Shown here piece by piece: positions 33,864 to 41,810 of a stretch of 64,000 nt of DNA. A model generated the notes under the pieces. The model did no database searches and was not told where the DNA came from. It saw only the letters and a list, made by a program, of their open reading frames with translations. Source of the stretch: Acidobacteriota bacterium (GTDB taxonomy: Bacteria > Acidobacteriota > Terriglobia > Acidiferrales > UBA7541); the NCBI GenBank assembly GCA_013289585.1, contig JABCZR010000012.1, positions 89,328 through 153,327 on the forward strand. The letters run 5' to 3'. How positions within the stretch are numbered: the stretch's first letter is position 1; every line of letters begins with the position of its first letter. The position numbers were made by a program, and so were the translations under genes.

Positions 33864-34751
33864 ATGCGATCCCGCTTCTCGTTTGCTCTTGTCGTCCTTC
33901 TCTTTCTGCTACCTTGTCTCGGTGCTGCCCAGTCCGGCAATCGCGTCACGATTCTCTATGACGCATTCGGAAAGGCTCCGGCGATGACGAAAGCCTGGGG
34001 CTTTTCCGCGCTAGTGGAGTATGGCGGCAAGCGCATACTTTTCGACACCGGCGGGAATGCTGAGATTTTCGAGCATAACGTCAAGGCACTCGGAGTGGAT
34101 CTCACCAAGCTGGACTTCGTCGTGCTGTCCCACCGGCACGGCGACCACATCAGCGGTCTGAACTATCTGCTGCGCATCAATCCGACGGTGAAGATTTACA
34201 CTCCGGCGGAACCGTGGGGGCCATTCGGGTGGGGACCCCCGAACAGCTTCTACCGCAAAGACGAGTCGCTGGCCGCGAACATGCGCTACTTTGACGGCAA
34301 TCCGCCCGATACTATTTCGGCGAGCACCCCGTGGCCTCAGGCGAACTTCGTAAGAGTGGATGCAACGACGGAGATCGCGCCGGGCATTTTTCTTGTCCCG
34401 ACCATCTCCCAGGTCACCGGGACGCTCGAACTTCGTGAAATCTCGATGGCCATTCGCGGCCCCCAGGGCCTGATCATTGTGGACGGGTGTTCTCACGCGG
34501 GCGTGGAGAAGGTCCTCGAAGCCGCGGTCAAAATAGACCCGCATGTCCGCGTTGTGTTTGGAGGGCTCCATCTCGTAGGGGCGTCGGACGCCGATATTCA
34601 GAAAATCTCGGCTGCGTTGCGCGATCAATGGAAGCTGGATTACATCGCCATCGGCCACTGCACGGGAGAGCCGACTTTTGCCGCTCTGCAAAAAAGCTTT
34701 GGCGACCGCTACCTTTACGCCGGCGTCGGGGCGGTGGTCAACATCCCCTGA
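33864..34751 (+). CDS. Secreted metallo-beta-lactamase-fold hydrolase
   Basis: 295 residues with a signal peptide (MRSRFSFALVVLLFLLPCLGAAQ); ATG 33864 follows AAGGGGGACACC. The metal-binding motif is HRHGDH (90-95). The later His ligands are in GCSHAG and GGLHLVGA, with a final DYIAIGHCTGEP. The layout (TGNAEIFEHNVKALGVDLTKLDFVVLSHRHGDHISGL) matches the group of metallo-hydrolases annotated as methanopterin-precursor beta-RFAP synthase-like. The true substrate is unknown. Export argues against a cofactor-biosynthesis role. Confidence 0.82.
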   Translation: MRSRFSFALVVLLFLLPCLGAAQSGNRVTILYDAFGKAPAMTKAWGFSALVEYGGKRILFDTGGNAEIFEHNVKALGVDLTKLDFVVLSHRHGDHISGLNYLLRINPTVKIYTPAEPWGPFGWGPPNSFYRKDESLAANMRYFDGNPPDTISASTPWPQANFVRVDATTEIAPGIFLVPTISQVTGTLELREISMAIRGPQGLIIVDGCSHAGVEKVLEAAVKIDPHVRVVFGGLHLVGASDADIQKISAALRDQWKLDYIAIGHCTGEPTFAALQKSFGDRYLYAGVGAVVNIP

Positions 34752-34930
34752 CAAGATGAACGACCTCCTGGAGCCTCATTGACCTTCGCTCGCACGCGGG
34801 TGGCTGCGTCTTAATTCCAAAAAACGCCGTTGGGGTGGGTGTATACTTCTGACCGTTTTTGAACCAAAAAAGGAGATTCCGGCCCAGTTGGAGCACAGAT
34901 CGAGCACGCAGCCTTACGCCAGCCATTCCC

Positions 34931-35830
34931 ATGCACACAACCCTTCTCGCCACATTTTTTGATATCTCTCGCCCGGTGGTTTTTATGTGCAGCGCCGGCA
35001 TCCTGCTTTTCCTGGTTGCGCTGTGGGCCGCGAAGGCCGATATCGCGCGGGCCGCAGGCCTGGGCAAGATCGTAACATTGAGCAATTTGTGTTTTGCCGT
35101 CCCCCTGGCGGTCTTCGGAGCGGAGCATCTCTCGTTCGCAAAATTCATCATGCTCGGCGTGCCCTCGTACATGCCGTGGCCCTTGTTTTGGGCCTATTTC
35201 GTCGGCTTTGCGTTGCTGGCCGCGTCCCTGAGCATTGCCACAAAAATACAGGTGCGCTGGTCCGGCCTGCTGTTCGGGATCATGATGGTTATTTTTGTGG
35301 CCATGGTGCATATCCCGCGAGCTCTCGCCAGCCCCGGAAACAGGATTCCCTGGACGATTGTCATCCGCGAAATGTCGTTCGCCGGCGGAGCCTGGATTCT
35401 TGCCGGAAACGCGATGCGCGGGCCAGGCAAAAGCAAGCTCATCATCGTGGGCCGCGTGTTGCTCGCGATCGCCGCTCTATTTTTTGGCGTAGAGCATTTT
35501 CTGCACCCCGCGGGATGCCCCGGAGTCCCGCTCGAAAAACTGACGCCTGCGTGGATTCCGGGGCGCTTGCTCATTGGCTATCTGACGGGCGCAATTCTTC
35601 TCCTTGCCGGTGCAAGCTTTCTCCTAGCCAGGAAGACGCGGATGGCGGCAACATATCTTGGTACCTGGATGGTGCTGCTGGTCTTGTTTATCTATGGGCC
35701 GATCCTGATCGCGCAGATGTCCGACCCGAGCACTGCGGCCCAGGTTGAGGGCGTCAACTACTTTGCGGACACCCTGTTGTTCGCCGGAGCGATTCTCGCC
35801 CTCGCCAGCGCGACGCCACCCACGGATTAA
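34931..35830 (+). CDS. Integral membrane protein of unknown function
   Basis: 299 residues and strongly hydrophobic, with about nine probable helices (PVVFMCSAGILLFLVALWAA, IVTLSNLCFAVPLAVFGAEHL, WAYFVGFALLAASLSIA, LLIGYLTGAILLLAGASFLLA). It contains two related halves: VPLAVFGAEHLSFAKF and AALFFGVEHFLHPAG, each with an (A/V)EH motif, as in some DoxX-like proteins. ATG 34931 is chosen; the longer frame upstream is Arg-rich and lacks a helix. No family is assigned with confidence. Confidence 0.65.
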   Translation: MHTTLLATFFDISRPVVFMCSAGILLFLVALWAAKADIARAAGLGKIVTLSNLCFAVPLAVFGAEHLSFAKFIMLGVPSYMPWPLFWAYFVGFALLAASLSIATKIQVRWSGLLFGIMMVIFVAMVHIPRALASPGNRIPWTIVIREMSFAGGAWILAGNAMRGPGKSKLIIVGRVLLAIAALFFGVEHFLHPAGCPGVPLEKLTPAWIPGRLLIGYLTGAILLLAGASFLLARKTRMAATYLGTWMVLLVLFIYGPILIAQMSDPSTAAQVEGVNYFADTLLFAGAILALASATPPTD

Positions 35831-35867
35831 GATGGCGGGCGGCCGCTCCTTACTTCCGAAAGACACC

Positions 35868-36053
35868 TTATGGCCGGGGGACTTCCAGCTGTTTGCAGAT
35901 CGCCCGAACCGTCCCTTCCTTGATTTCGCGATGCCGTGGGACGCTGGCGATCTTATGCGACGCAGGGTTGAGCCAAATGCTATGGGCAGCACCTTCGCGA
36001 TACAAAGCGCAGCCATGCAGGCGCAGATGGCGTTCCAATTCCGCGAGTTTCAT
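35868..36053 (-). CDS. hicA: HicA-family toxin
   Basis: 61-residue mRNA interferase of a type II toxin-antitoxin pair. It has the double-stranded-RNA-binding-like fold opening KLAELERHLRLHGCALYREG, the catalytic His25 in AAHSIWLNP, and the closing HREIKEGTVRAICKQLEV. It overlaps the antitoxin gene by 4 bases (antitoxin first), the usual hicBA order when hicB leads. Likely neutralised by HicB. Confidence 0.85.
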   Translation of the reverse strand: MKLAELERHLRLHGCALYREGAAHSIWLNPASHKIASVPRHREIKEGTVRAICKQLEVPRP

Positions 36054-36268
36054 GCTTCCGCTATTTCGAAAACCTCGCGCACGGCATGTGGGGAAAGGCC
36101 TTTTTCCGCAAGCTCACGCTGGCACCGCAGCGCCAGTTTTAGCGCGTCGGCAAGATTGGCTTTAGCCTCTTCAATGGTTTCACCTTGCGAAATCGCGGCG
36201 GGAAATTCCTCCACGAAGCAGGTATAACCACCCTCTTTCGCGGGTTCAAACACGGCTGTCAATTTCAT
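36050..36268 (-). CDS. hicB: HicB-family antitoxin
   Basis: 72 residues. The partially degraded RNase-H-like fold is recognised from YTCFVEEFPAAISQGETIEEAKANLADALKLAL. This short form lacks a separate DNA-binding domain. It directly precedes hicA with a 4-base overlap, consistent with translational coupling. The HigBA-like pair lies 138 bases upstream on the same strand. Confidence 0.85.
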   Translation of the reverse strand: MKLTAVFEPAKEGGYTCFVEEFPAAISQGETIEEAKANLADALKLALRCQRELAEKGLSPHAVREVFEIAEA

Positions 36269-36406
36269 GGCTCTAGATTATCACATCCGCTAATGGGGGC
36301 GGAGACGAAGGAGTGGCTTGGCGAGCGCCTCCTGCCTGCGGCAGGCAAGAGTGGGGTTTTTCTCTTGTCCCTTTTCTAATTGCTATTTTCCAGTTCGGCG
36401 GGGCGA

Positions 36407-36757
36407 CTAGCTTTTCCGTCTTCGAGAGGATTTTCGACGCGGATGTTCTTCCGCCAGGTGGGAAAGGAAGACCGGCGAGCGGTCGGGAAACTGGGCAACG
36501 ATGCGCAGGTCGCCACCCATGGCTTTGACGGTTTTTCGCAGCGTGGAAAGCAGCAGGTCGCTGCGTTTTTCAAGCCGGGAGACGCTGTCCTGGGTGATCC
36601 CGAGGGTCTTGGCAACGCTGGTCTGCGTAAGCTTGCGGGCCTTTCGCAGGTCGCGCAAGCTCATTTCCTCCGCAATGATCTCGGCCGTACGGCGCTCGAC
36701 TTTCTTTCGCTCGGCTGGGCTCAGTTTCCGTATGACTTCATTCACATTCACGGGCAT
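36407..36757 (-). CDS. XRE-family antitoxin (HigA-like)
   Basis: 116 residues. A helical N-terminal part (VIRKLSPAERKKVERRTAEIIAEEM) precedes a helix-turn-helix (LRDLRKARKLTQTSVAKTLGITQDSVSRLEKRSDLLLSTLRKTVKAMGG). The C-terminus is basic. It starts 2 bases after the toxin stop. Antitoxins of this type bind the toxin and autoregulate the operon. Confidence 0.82.
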   Translation of the reverse strand: MPVNVNEVIRKLSPAERKKVERRTAEIIAEEMSLRDLRKARKLTQTSVAKTLGITQDSVSRLEKRSDLLLSTLRKTVKAMGGDLRIVAQFPDRSPVFLSHLAEEHPRRKSSRRRKS

Positions 36758-36759
36758 GG

Positions 36760-37125
36760 CTATGTCCCCTTTCTAATCCGGGCAAGATGCGCGTCAAAAC
36801 GTTCGTCGGCCTTGCGTATCAGCTCGCGATAAAAGCGCTTTTCGCTTCCACCCGATTTGTCGCCGCCGACAAGTAAAATCGCCCTACGCCTGGGATCAAA
36901 TGGGAAAGCCACTCGCCATTCGCCGTCAGCCGCGCTGAATCGCAATTCCTTCATGTTGGCGTGGCGCGAGCCGTTGAGGGTATCAACGCGGGGCTGGCCT
37001 AGTTGCGGCCCAAACTCCTGCAGCACGCGGGCCAACGCGAGTACCTCGGAGCGGACATCCTGGCCGAGCGCGTCAAATTCCGGTTTAAACTCATCGGCAA
37101 TCTCGACGGCCCATTTCACGACCAT
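36760..37125 (-). CDS. RelE/HigB-like toxin
   Basis: 121 residues, a RelE/HigB superfamily ribosome-dependent mRNA interferase. The fold signature is EIADEFKPEFDALGQDVRSEVLALARVL, then RHANMKELRFSAADGEWRVAFPFDPRRRAILLVGGDKSG. The sequence up to the final helix (KRFYRELIRKADERFDAHL) is complete. The toxin-first gene order and the downstream XRE antitoxin make a higBA-type operon. Confidence 0.82.
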   Translation of the reverse strand: MVVKWAVEIADEFKPEFDALGQDVRSEVLALARVLQEFGPQLGQPRVDTLNGSRHANMKELRFSAADGEWRVAFPFDPRRRAILLVGGDKSGGSEKRFYRELIRKADERFDAHLARIRKGT

Positions 37126-37138
37126 AGTATGTCATGGA

Positions 37139-37148
37139 ATCATATGAT
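37139..37148. promoter_or_regulatory. Palindrome upstream of the HigB-like toxin, possible operator
   Basis: ATCATATGAT is a perfect 10-base palindrome 14 bases upstream of the toxin start codon on the minus strand. HigA-type antitoxins bind short palindromes of this kind near their promoter. Confidence 0.4.
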
Positions 37149-37449
37149 GTCTAATCCATGTATTGTGGTAGATAGGTCAAGCGGCATGAAGCAGGGAAGG
37201 GCGAAGCTTGCTTGAAACGAGGGCGCGGAGGAGCTCGGCGAGTTCGGCGGCGGTCAGGCGGTCCTCGCGGTGGAGGCGGCGAGTGGGTCACTCTTCTCTT
37301 TATCCGCACCAACGACCTGCCCCCGTTTCGCTCTGGTAACATCAGTCGTGATCGTCAGCCATCATCCTCGGCCAGCCTTTCTGTTCCACCCCCACGACCA
37401 AAATCCCGTCCCCTTTTGCCTTGAAAAACGAAATGTAACTCCTTTAAAC

Positions 37450-37528
37450 GCAACACTTATGGACCTCCTTGCAAGTGTTGCAAACAATAGACTTACGGAA
37501 AGGGTAAATTCTTTAGGTGCAACACTTA
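37450..37528. repeat. Inverted and direct repeats with GCAACACTTA core
   Basis: GCAACACTT at 37450 and AAGTGTTGC at 37473 are a perfect 9-base inverted repeat. GCAACACTTA recurs as a direct repeat at 37519. Purpose unknown. Confidence 0.6.
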
Positions 37529-37655
37529 CAAGAAACTGGGGGGAGGGTGCGCCCTTAGCTTTTCAACGTTCAGCGCGGAATCCTTGTTCCGGCGGCCATG
37601 CTCCCTCGGATGGATGCGTCTTGCTACACTGGTCTGACCGGCCTAGACTGAACCT

Positions 37656-37907
37656 ATGATTCCGGCGAGCCTCCAAATTCGCGACCGGCGGAAAGTTCCC
37701 CACAACGCCGAACCGGACCCCATCAAGGTTCTGCCATTCGGCCGCTACGGCGCAGGCGAATGGAGTGGACATCCCATCGGTCTGGTAATAGTGCTTGGCT
37801 TTGTTCTGATGGGACTGGTAGGAATCCCGCAATTCCGGTGGTTCTTTCTGGGCGCGCTTGTATTGGGTAGTCTCTGGGGATTTTTGCTCCGGCTGTGGCA
37901 CCGATAA
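37656..37907 (+). CDS. Small membrane protein sharing its start with the next gene
   Basis: 83 residues. It begins MIPASLQIRD, almost identical to the MIPASFQIRD that starts the downstream Dus enzyme. After a linker, two helices follow (HPIGLVIVLGFVLMGLVGI and WFFLGALVLGSLWGFLLRL). The DNA around both start codons is also alike. It may have arisen when a fragment carrying a membrane hairpin was inserted after a duplicated dus start. Function unknown. Confidence 0.5.
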   Translation: MIPASLQIRDRRKVPHNAEPDPIKVLPFGRYGAGEWSGHPIGLVIVLGFVLMGLVGIPQFRWFFLGALVLGSLWGFLLRLWHR

Positions 37908-37911
37908 GCCC

Positions 37912-39120
37912 ATGATTCCTGCATCATTCCAAATTCGCGATTTGACGATCCGTCCGGCGGCGGTGCTTGCACCTATGGCCGGCGTAACGGACACGCTTTT
38001 CCGCCGCGTGATTCGCGGCCTGGGCGGCTGCGGGCTGCTGATGACGGAGTTCACCAGCTCCGAGGGCATCACGCGGAGCGCGAAGAAAACACTGCGGTAT
38101 CTCTATTTTCAGGAAGACGAGCATCCCATCACCGCGCAGCTTTTTGGCGCGAATCCTGCCGTGATGGCGGAAGCGGCGAAGATGGTCGAAGATCTCGGCT
38201 ACGACGCCGTGGACATCAATCTCGGCTGTCCGGCGAAAAAAGTCGTGAAGTGCGGCGGCTCGGGTTTGCTGCGCGATTTGCCGCTGCTCGAAGATATTTT
38301 CAAAGCCGTCCGCGTCGCGGTGAAGATTCCTCTCACGATCAAACTCCGCGCGGGCTGGGATGAGAACTCCATCGTCGCGGTGGACGTCGCGAAAATGGCC
38401 GAGAGCCTCGGCGTCGAAGGCATCGCCGTGCATCCGCGCACCCGCGAACAGGGCTACACCGGCGCCGCGGACTGGGGCATCATCGCCGCTGTTAAGCAGG
38501 CGGTGAAGATTCCGGTGATTGGTAACGGCGACATCAACCGCCCCGAAGATGCCGCGCGCATGGTGCGCGAAACCGGCTGCGACGCCGTGATGATCGGCCG
38601 CGCCGCGCCGACCAACCCCTGGATTTTCTGCCAGATGCAGCAGTTCGCGCTGACTGGGCGCTACGACCAGCCCACCGAGGAACAACGCCACCGTTTACTC
38701 ATGGACTACTATAGGCAAATTAATGCTGCCCACCTGCCCGACGGTGTAGGCAAAATGAAGCAGTTCGCGTGCTGGTTTACTCATGGCGTGGGGAACGGCA
38801 GCGAACTTCGTCGAATTGTGCACGCGGCGCATACGCCCGCCGAGGTTCTCGATAGCGTCGAACGGTTTTTTGTCGGCCGTGTTATGACCGACCAAAAAGA
38901 AGACCGTTTTACGGGCGCAGAAAACGAGGGCCAGGGCGGGGCAGGCGCTGTCTCCGAGAAGCTCGGGGTGGCCGGTTATCCTGGCGCGCAAGCGGACGAC
39001 GGTCGAACAGCGATCGCCCAGAACGCCAGAAATGTTGACCGCTCTGCGGTCACCAGAAACGAGGACCCAGCCCATGGTCCCTCTGAGCACGTCGGTTGCG
39101 AGTCAACGCGCGGAACGTAG
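37912..39120 (+). CDS. dusB: tRNA-dihydrouridine synthase
   Basis: 402 residues. The FMN-binding TIM barrel begins VLAPMAGVTDTLFRRVIR. The catalytic Cys106 is in INLGCPAKKVVK, and GSGLLRDLPLL, HPRTREQGYTGAADW and VIGNGDINRPEDAARM follow in order. GCDAVMIGRAAPTNPWIF closes the barrel, followed by the helical domain. It reduces uridine to dihydrouridine in the tRNA D loop. ATG 37912 matches homologues. The last 80 residues, after RFFVGRVMTDQKEDR, have no homologous look and overlap the next gene by 47 bases; a frameshift or natural extension is possible. Confidence 0.9.
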   Translation: MIPASFQIRDLTIRPAAVLAPMAGVTDTLFRRVIRGLGGCGLLMTEFTSSEGITRSAKKTLRYLYFQEDEHPITAQLFGANPAVMAEAAKMVEDLGYDAVDINLGCPAKKVVKCGGSGLLRDLPLLEDIFKAVRVAVKIPLTIKLRAGWDENSIVAVDVAKMAESLGVEGIAVHPRTREQGYTGAADWGIIAAVKQAVKIPVIGNGDINRPEDAARMVRETGCDAVMIGRAAPTNPWIFCQMQQFALTGRYDQPTEEQRHRLLMDYYRQINAAHLPDGVGKMKQFACWFTHGVGNGSELRRIVHAAHTPAEVLDSVERFFVGRVMTDQKEDRFTGAENEGQGGAGAVSEKLGVAGYPGAQADDGRTAIAQNARNVDRSAVTRNEDPAHGPSEHVGCESTRGT

Positions 39121-39436
39121 AATCTCGGTACGCTTGCCCCTCCGCGTGAGCGGACGCGATAAACGCGGCGTGGTTTTCGAAGAAGAAACTTCTAGCGAAA
39201 ATCTTTGTCGCAGCGGCGCCGCCTTCGTCACTCGTTTTGACGTGGCCATCGGCTCCGACCTCGAAATCCGTATCCCCTTTTCCCAATATGCTTCGCGGCG
39301 CGGGGAATCCGACTTCACCACCCAGGGCCGCGTCGTCCACGTCCGCGACTCGCAGTGGGACGGCGAGAAATTGATTGGTGTGCAATTCACCGGGCCGCGC
39401 TTCCAGCGCGTTTTCCGCTCCGAATCCGCCGCCTGA
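39074..39436 (+). CDS. PilZ-domain protein
   Basis: 120 residues. It shows the c-di-GMP-binding pair: RRISVRLPLRVSGRD (an RxxxR-type motif) and SSENLCRSGAAFVT (DxSxxG-like). The start is ATG 39074 (MVPLSTSVASQRAERR), which lies inside the extended end of dusB; an in-frame ATG at 39032 is also possible. It may respond to c-di-GMP. The partner is unknown. It is followed by a terminator. Confidence 0.78.
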   Translation: MVPLSTSVASQRAERRISVRLPLRVSGRDKRGVVFEEETSSENLCRSGAAFVTRFDVAIGSDLEIRIPFSQYASRRGESDFTTQGRVVHVRDSQWDGEKLIGVQFTGPRFQRVFRSESAA

Positions 39437-39448
39437 TTTTCTTGGAGT

Positions 39449-39470
39449 GCGGGAGCTCGCTCCCGCTTTT
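39449..39470 (+). terminator. Rho-independent terminator
   Basis: GCGGGAG and CTCCCGC pair around a 4-base loop, then TTTT. It lies 12 bases after the PilZ stop codon. Confidence 0.75.
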
Positions 39471-39561
39471 CTTCCAGCACGTTTTCCGCAACGCCGGCGT
39501 TTCCTCCGAAACCCGGCACACTCCCACCCTTCCGTCTTTTCCTCTGAATCCTTTCCTTCCT

Positions 39562-40362
39562 TTACTTCATCCCAAGATACGTCGCGATAAACCAGCTATT
39601 CCCAAACGCATCCTTCACGCCCGCCGTCCGATCCCCATACGGCGCATCTTTCGGCGCTTCAATCGACGTCGCCCCCGCCCGCAGCGCCCGCTCATAAGCC
39701 GCATCCGTGTCCGGCACATACACATGCAAATGGCAGGGCATTGGCTGGAATTCCCCGTGCGCCTCATCGATTTCCAATGTGGCGTCTCCAATCAGGATCG
39801 TCCCATGCAGCACCTTGCCCTCCGGCGACATGTGAACGCCCATCGACTCGGCCGCGAACGCCGCCTCCAGGAATGGGATCATCTTGTGTGCCTCGTGAAG
39901 GTGCAAGTACGGCTGCACGGAGCGCAGCCCCTCCGGCCCGGGCGTCCATCCACGAGGCTTGGCGATGTACCAATGATTGCCGAAAGGGTCTTTGACGGCG
40001 CCCCAGCGATCGCCCGAGGGATGGTCATCCGTCGGCGCGTAGAAGGAGGTGGCGCCGGCCTGCAAGGTCCGTTCGAACGTAGCGTCAGGGTCGTCCACGT
40101 ACAGGTGGATCGCAGCAGGCGCGGTCGGATACTGCTCGTTTCCATCGCTCAGTTCAATCGCGCCGTTGCCCACTGCCACTTCCGCGTGCATGATCGAGCC
40201 GTCGGGCGCCGGCATCTTCACTCGCTCGATCCCTTCGAACGCGCTCTTCAAGAACTCCATGAACCGCGCCGCCGGCCGCACAATGATGTACGGCGTGATG
40301 CAGGTCAAACCCGGCCGCATAAAGTGAACTGCTTTCGCTGGCACTGCTGTGCTATCGCTCAT
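39562..40362 (-). CDS. Two-domain VOC family protein
   Basis: 266 residues with two tandem glyoxalase-like modules: TPYIIVRPAARFMEFLKSAFEGIERVKM ... GDRWGAVKDPFGNHWYIA, and QPYLHLHEAHKMIPFLEAAFAAESMGVHM ... GDRTAGVKDAFGNSWFIA. The start is ATG 40362, preceded by AGGAGAGCATCC; the upstream ATG is less well placed. Similar proteins (PhnB-like) act as glyoxalase-like or antibiotic-binding proteins. Substrate unknown. It converges with the PilZ gene. Confidence 0.85.
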   Translation of the reverse strand: MSDSTAVPAKAVHFMRPGLTCITPYIIVRPAARFMEFLKSAFEGIERVKMPAPDGSIMHAEVAVGNGAIELSDGNEQYPTAPAAIHLYVDDPDATFERTLQAGATSFYAPTDDHPSGDRWGAVKDPFGNHWYIAKPRGWTPGPEGLRSVQPYLHLHEAHKMIPFLEAAFAAESMGVHMSPEGKVLHGTILIGDATLEIDEAHGEFQPMPCHLHVYVPDTDAAYERALRAGATSIEAPKDAPYGDRTAGVKDAFGNSWFIATYLGMK

Positions 40363-40461
40363 GGATGCTCTCCTTTGCGAGACGGATTCTAGCACCGCGC
40401 GGAACAGACTTCATCCCATCGAGGCCACGTCATGACGGGGCGCTTCCGCGCCTCGGCCAAA

Positions 40462-41355
40462 TCAGGGTTCTTCGCGATCCGCCTGCGCGTCGACGATTTG
40501 CGCATAGGCGTCTCTGCGGGTCAGCCCGCGCTCTTTGGCGGCCAGCTTCAGGGCTTCTTTGCGGTCGAGCTTGGCCTGATGCATGAGTTCGTCGACGCGC
40601 GCGGCGAGCGATTGCGCGGAGTCGATGTGTGAACGCGCTTCGGTGGCGTCGGCGGGGCCGATTAATAAAGTGATTTCGCCGCGGGCCGGGCGTTTTTCCA
40701 GAGACAGCAAGATTTCGGAAAGTTTTCCGCGCAAAAACTCTTCATGGAGTTTGGTGACTTCGCGCGCGAGACATGCGGGGCGATCGCCGAGAATTTCGCG
40801 GGCGTCGGCGACGGATTCAGCGATGCGATGGGGCGCCTCGTAAAGGATGAGGGTGCGGTCCTCGATGCGCAGGCGTTCGAAAGCGCGGCGGCGCTCGCCG
40901 CTGCGCGCCGGAAGAAATCCGACGAACAGGAATTCCTCGTTGGGCAGGCCGGAAGCGGAGAGGGAAGCGAGGATCGCAGACGGACCGGGAATTGGCACAA
41001 CCGGAATGTGGTGGCGCAGGCAAAGTGTGACCAGGCGGTGGCCCGGGTCGGAGACCAGCGGCATTCCGGCGTCGCTGACGAGCGCGATTTTCGCGCCTTG
41101 CTCCAGTGCAAGAACCAACTCGGGCGCGCGTGTCAGTTCGTTGTGCTCGTGATAGCTGACGAGTGGCTTGCGAATTTCGTAGTGCGTGAGGAGCTTTTGC
41201 GTGTGGCGGGTATCCTCGCAGGCGATTTGGTCTACTTCCTTGAGGATTCGAATGGCGCGAAGCGTGATGTCCTCGAGATTCCCAATCGGTGTCCCCACCA
41301 AATAGAGGCAACCCGCGGGGCTGGCGGCATTCTCCAATGGAATCTTCGCGCTCAT
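40462..41355 (-). CDS. rsmI: 16S rRNA (cytidine1402-2'-O)-methyltransferase
   Basis: 297-residue tetrapyrrole-methylase-fold enzyme that methylates the 2'-OH of C1402 in 16S rRNA. Signature: LYLVGTPIGNLEDITLRAIRIL, CEDTRHTQKLLTHYEI, ISDAGMPLVSDPGHRLV, VVPIPGPSAILASLSASGLP, and FLPARSGERRRAFERL. The start is ATG 41355; the longer frame adds an unlike tail. Beyond the catalytic fold, the usual C-terminal domain is present. Confidence 0.93.
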   Translation of the reverse strand: MSAKIPLENAASPAGCLYLVGTPIGNLEDITLRAIRILKEVDQIACEDTRHTQKLLTHYEIRKPLVSYHEHNELTRAPELVLALEQGAKIALVSDAGMPLVSDPGHRLVTLCLRHHIPVVPIPGPSAILASLSASGLPNEEFLFVGFLPARSGERRRAFERLRIEDRTLILYEAPHRIAESVADAREILGDRPACLAREVTKLHEEFLRGKLSEILLSLEKRPARGEITLLIGPADATEARSHIDSAQSLAARVDELMHQAKLDRKEALKLAAKERGLTRRDAYAQIVDAQADREEP

Positions 41356-41439
41356 GTGGATGAGTCTAGCACGCGTTCCGAGCGGCAATGGGCCGCATGC
41401 TATACTTTGAGTTTTGAACAGCGCATCGGAGGAGCATCA

Positions 41440-41781
41440 GTGCCCCTGTACGAATACAAATGCCTGAAGTGCGGCCGAAACACGGAAAAGATCGAGAGTG
41501 TTTCCGGGCCGCACCTGAAAAAGTGCCCGCACTGCGGCGGAAAAGTGGAATCCGTAATCACCGCGCCGGCGATTCAGTTCAAGGGGGCGGGGTGGTATGT
41601 GACGGATTACGGCGGAAAAAAGTCCGGCGGCGGGGAAGCGGAGAAGGCGGACAAGGCCGGCGCAGAGGCGAAAGAAACGGCGAGCAAGGAGAAAGATAGC
41701 TCGAACAAGGAAAAAGAAACCACCAAGAAAGAGCCGGCCCCCAAGGAATCCAAAGAGAAGAAGCCGGCGGCGAAAAAGTAG
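41440..41781 (+). CDS. FmdB-family zinc ribbon protein with Lys/Glu-rich tail
   Basis: 113 residues from GTG 41440, which follows GGAGGAGCATCA. The zinc ribbon is YEYKCLKCGRNTEKIESVSGPHLKKCPHCGGKVESVI (two CxxC pairs), then an FKGAGWYVTDYGG motif typical of the family. The last 55 residues are Lys/Glu/Ala low-complexity. FmdB proteins are regulatory or of unknown function. Divergent from rsmI. Confidence 0.85.
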   Translation: MPLYEYKCLKCGRNTEKIESVSGPHLKKCPHCGGKVESVITAPAIQFKGAGWYVTDYGGKKSGGGEAEKADKAGAEAKETASKEKDSSNKEKETTKKEPAPKESKEKKPAAKK

Positions 41782-41810
41782 ATTTGCTGCGGCGGGCGGC
41801 TTGGTTTTTC

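Larger units (their letters stand above)
37126..37655. other. Intergenic region upstream of the HigBA-like operon
   Basis: About 530 bases without a recognised gene. It contains a 10-base palindrome and inverted repeats described below. On the minus strand, between about 37175 and 37285, a short frame reads REDRLTAAELAELLRALVSSK and then ends, after an upstream stop, so it looks like a decayed gene end. The remainder is featureless. Confidence 0.45.

Noticed and set aside
36341..36370. Hairpin CTGCC/GGCAG followed by TTTTT between the two toxin-antitoxin operons
   Set aside because: The T run is on the plus strand, where no gene ends; more likely a dispersed hairpin repeat than a terminator.
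39355..40392. 345-codon plus-strand frame opposite the two-domain VOC gene
   Set aside because: Arg/His-rich, crosses a terminator and lies antisense to a well-supported gene.
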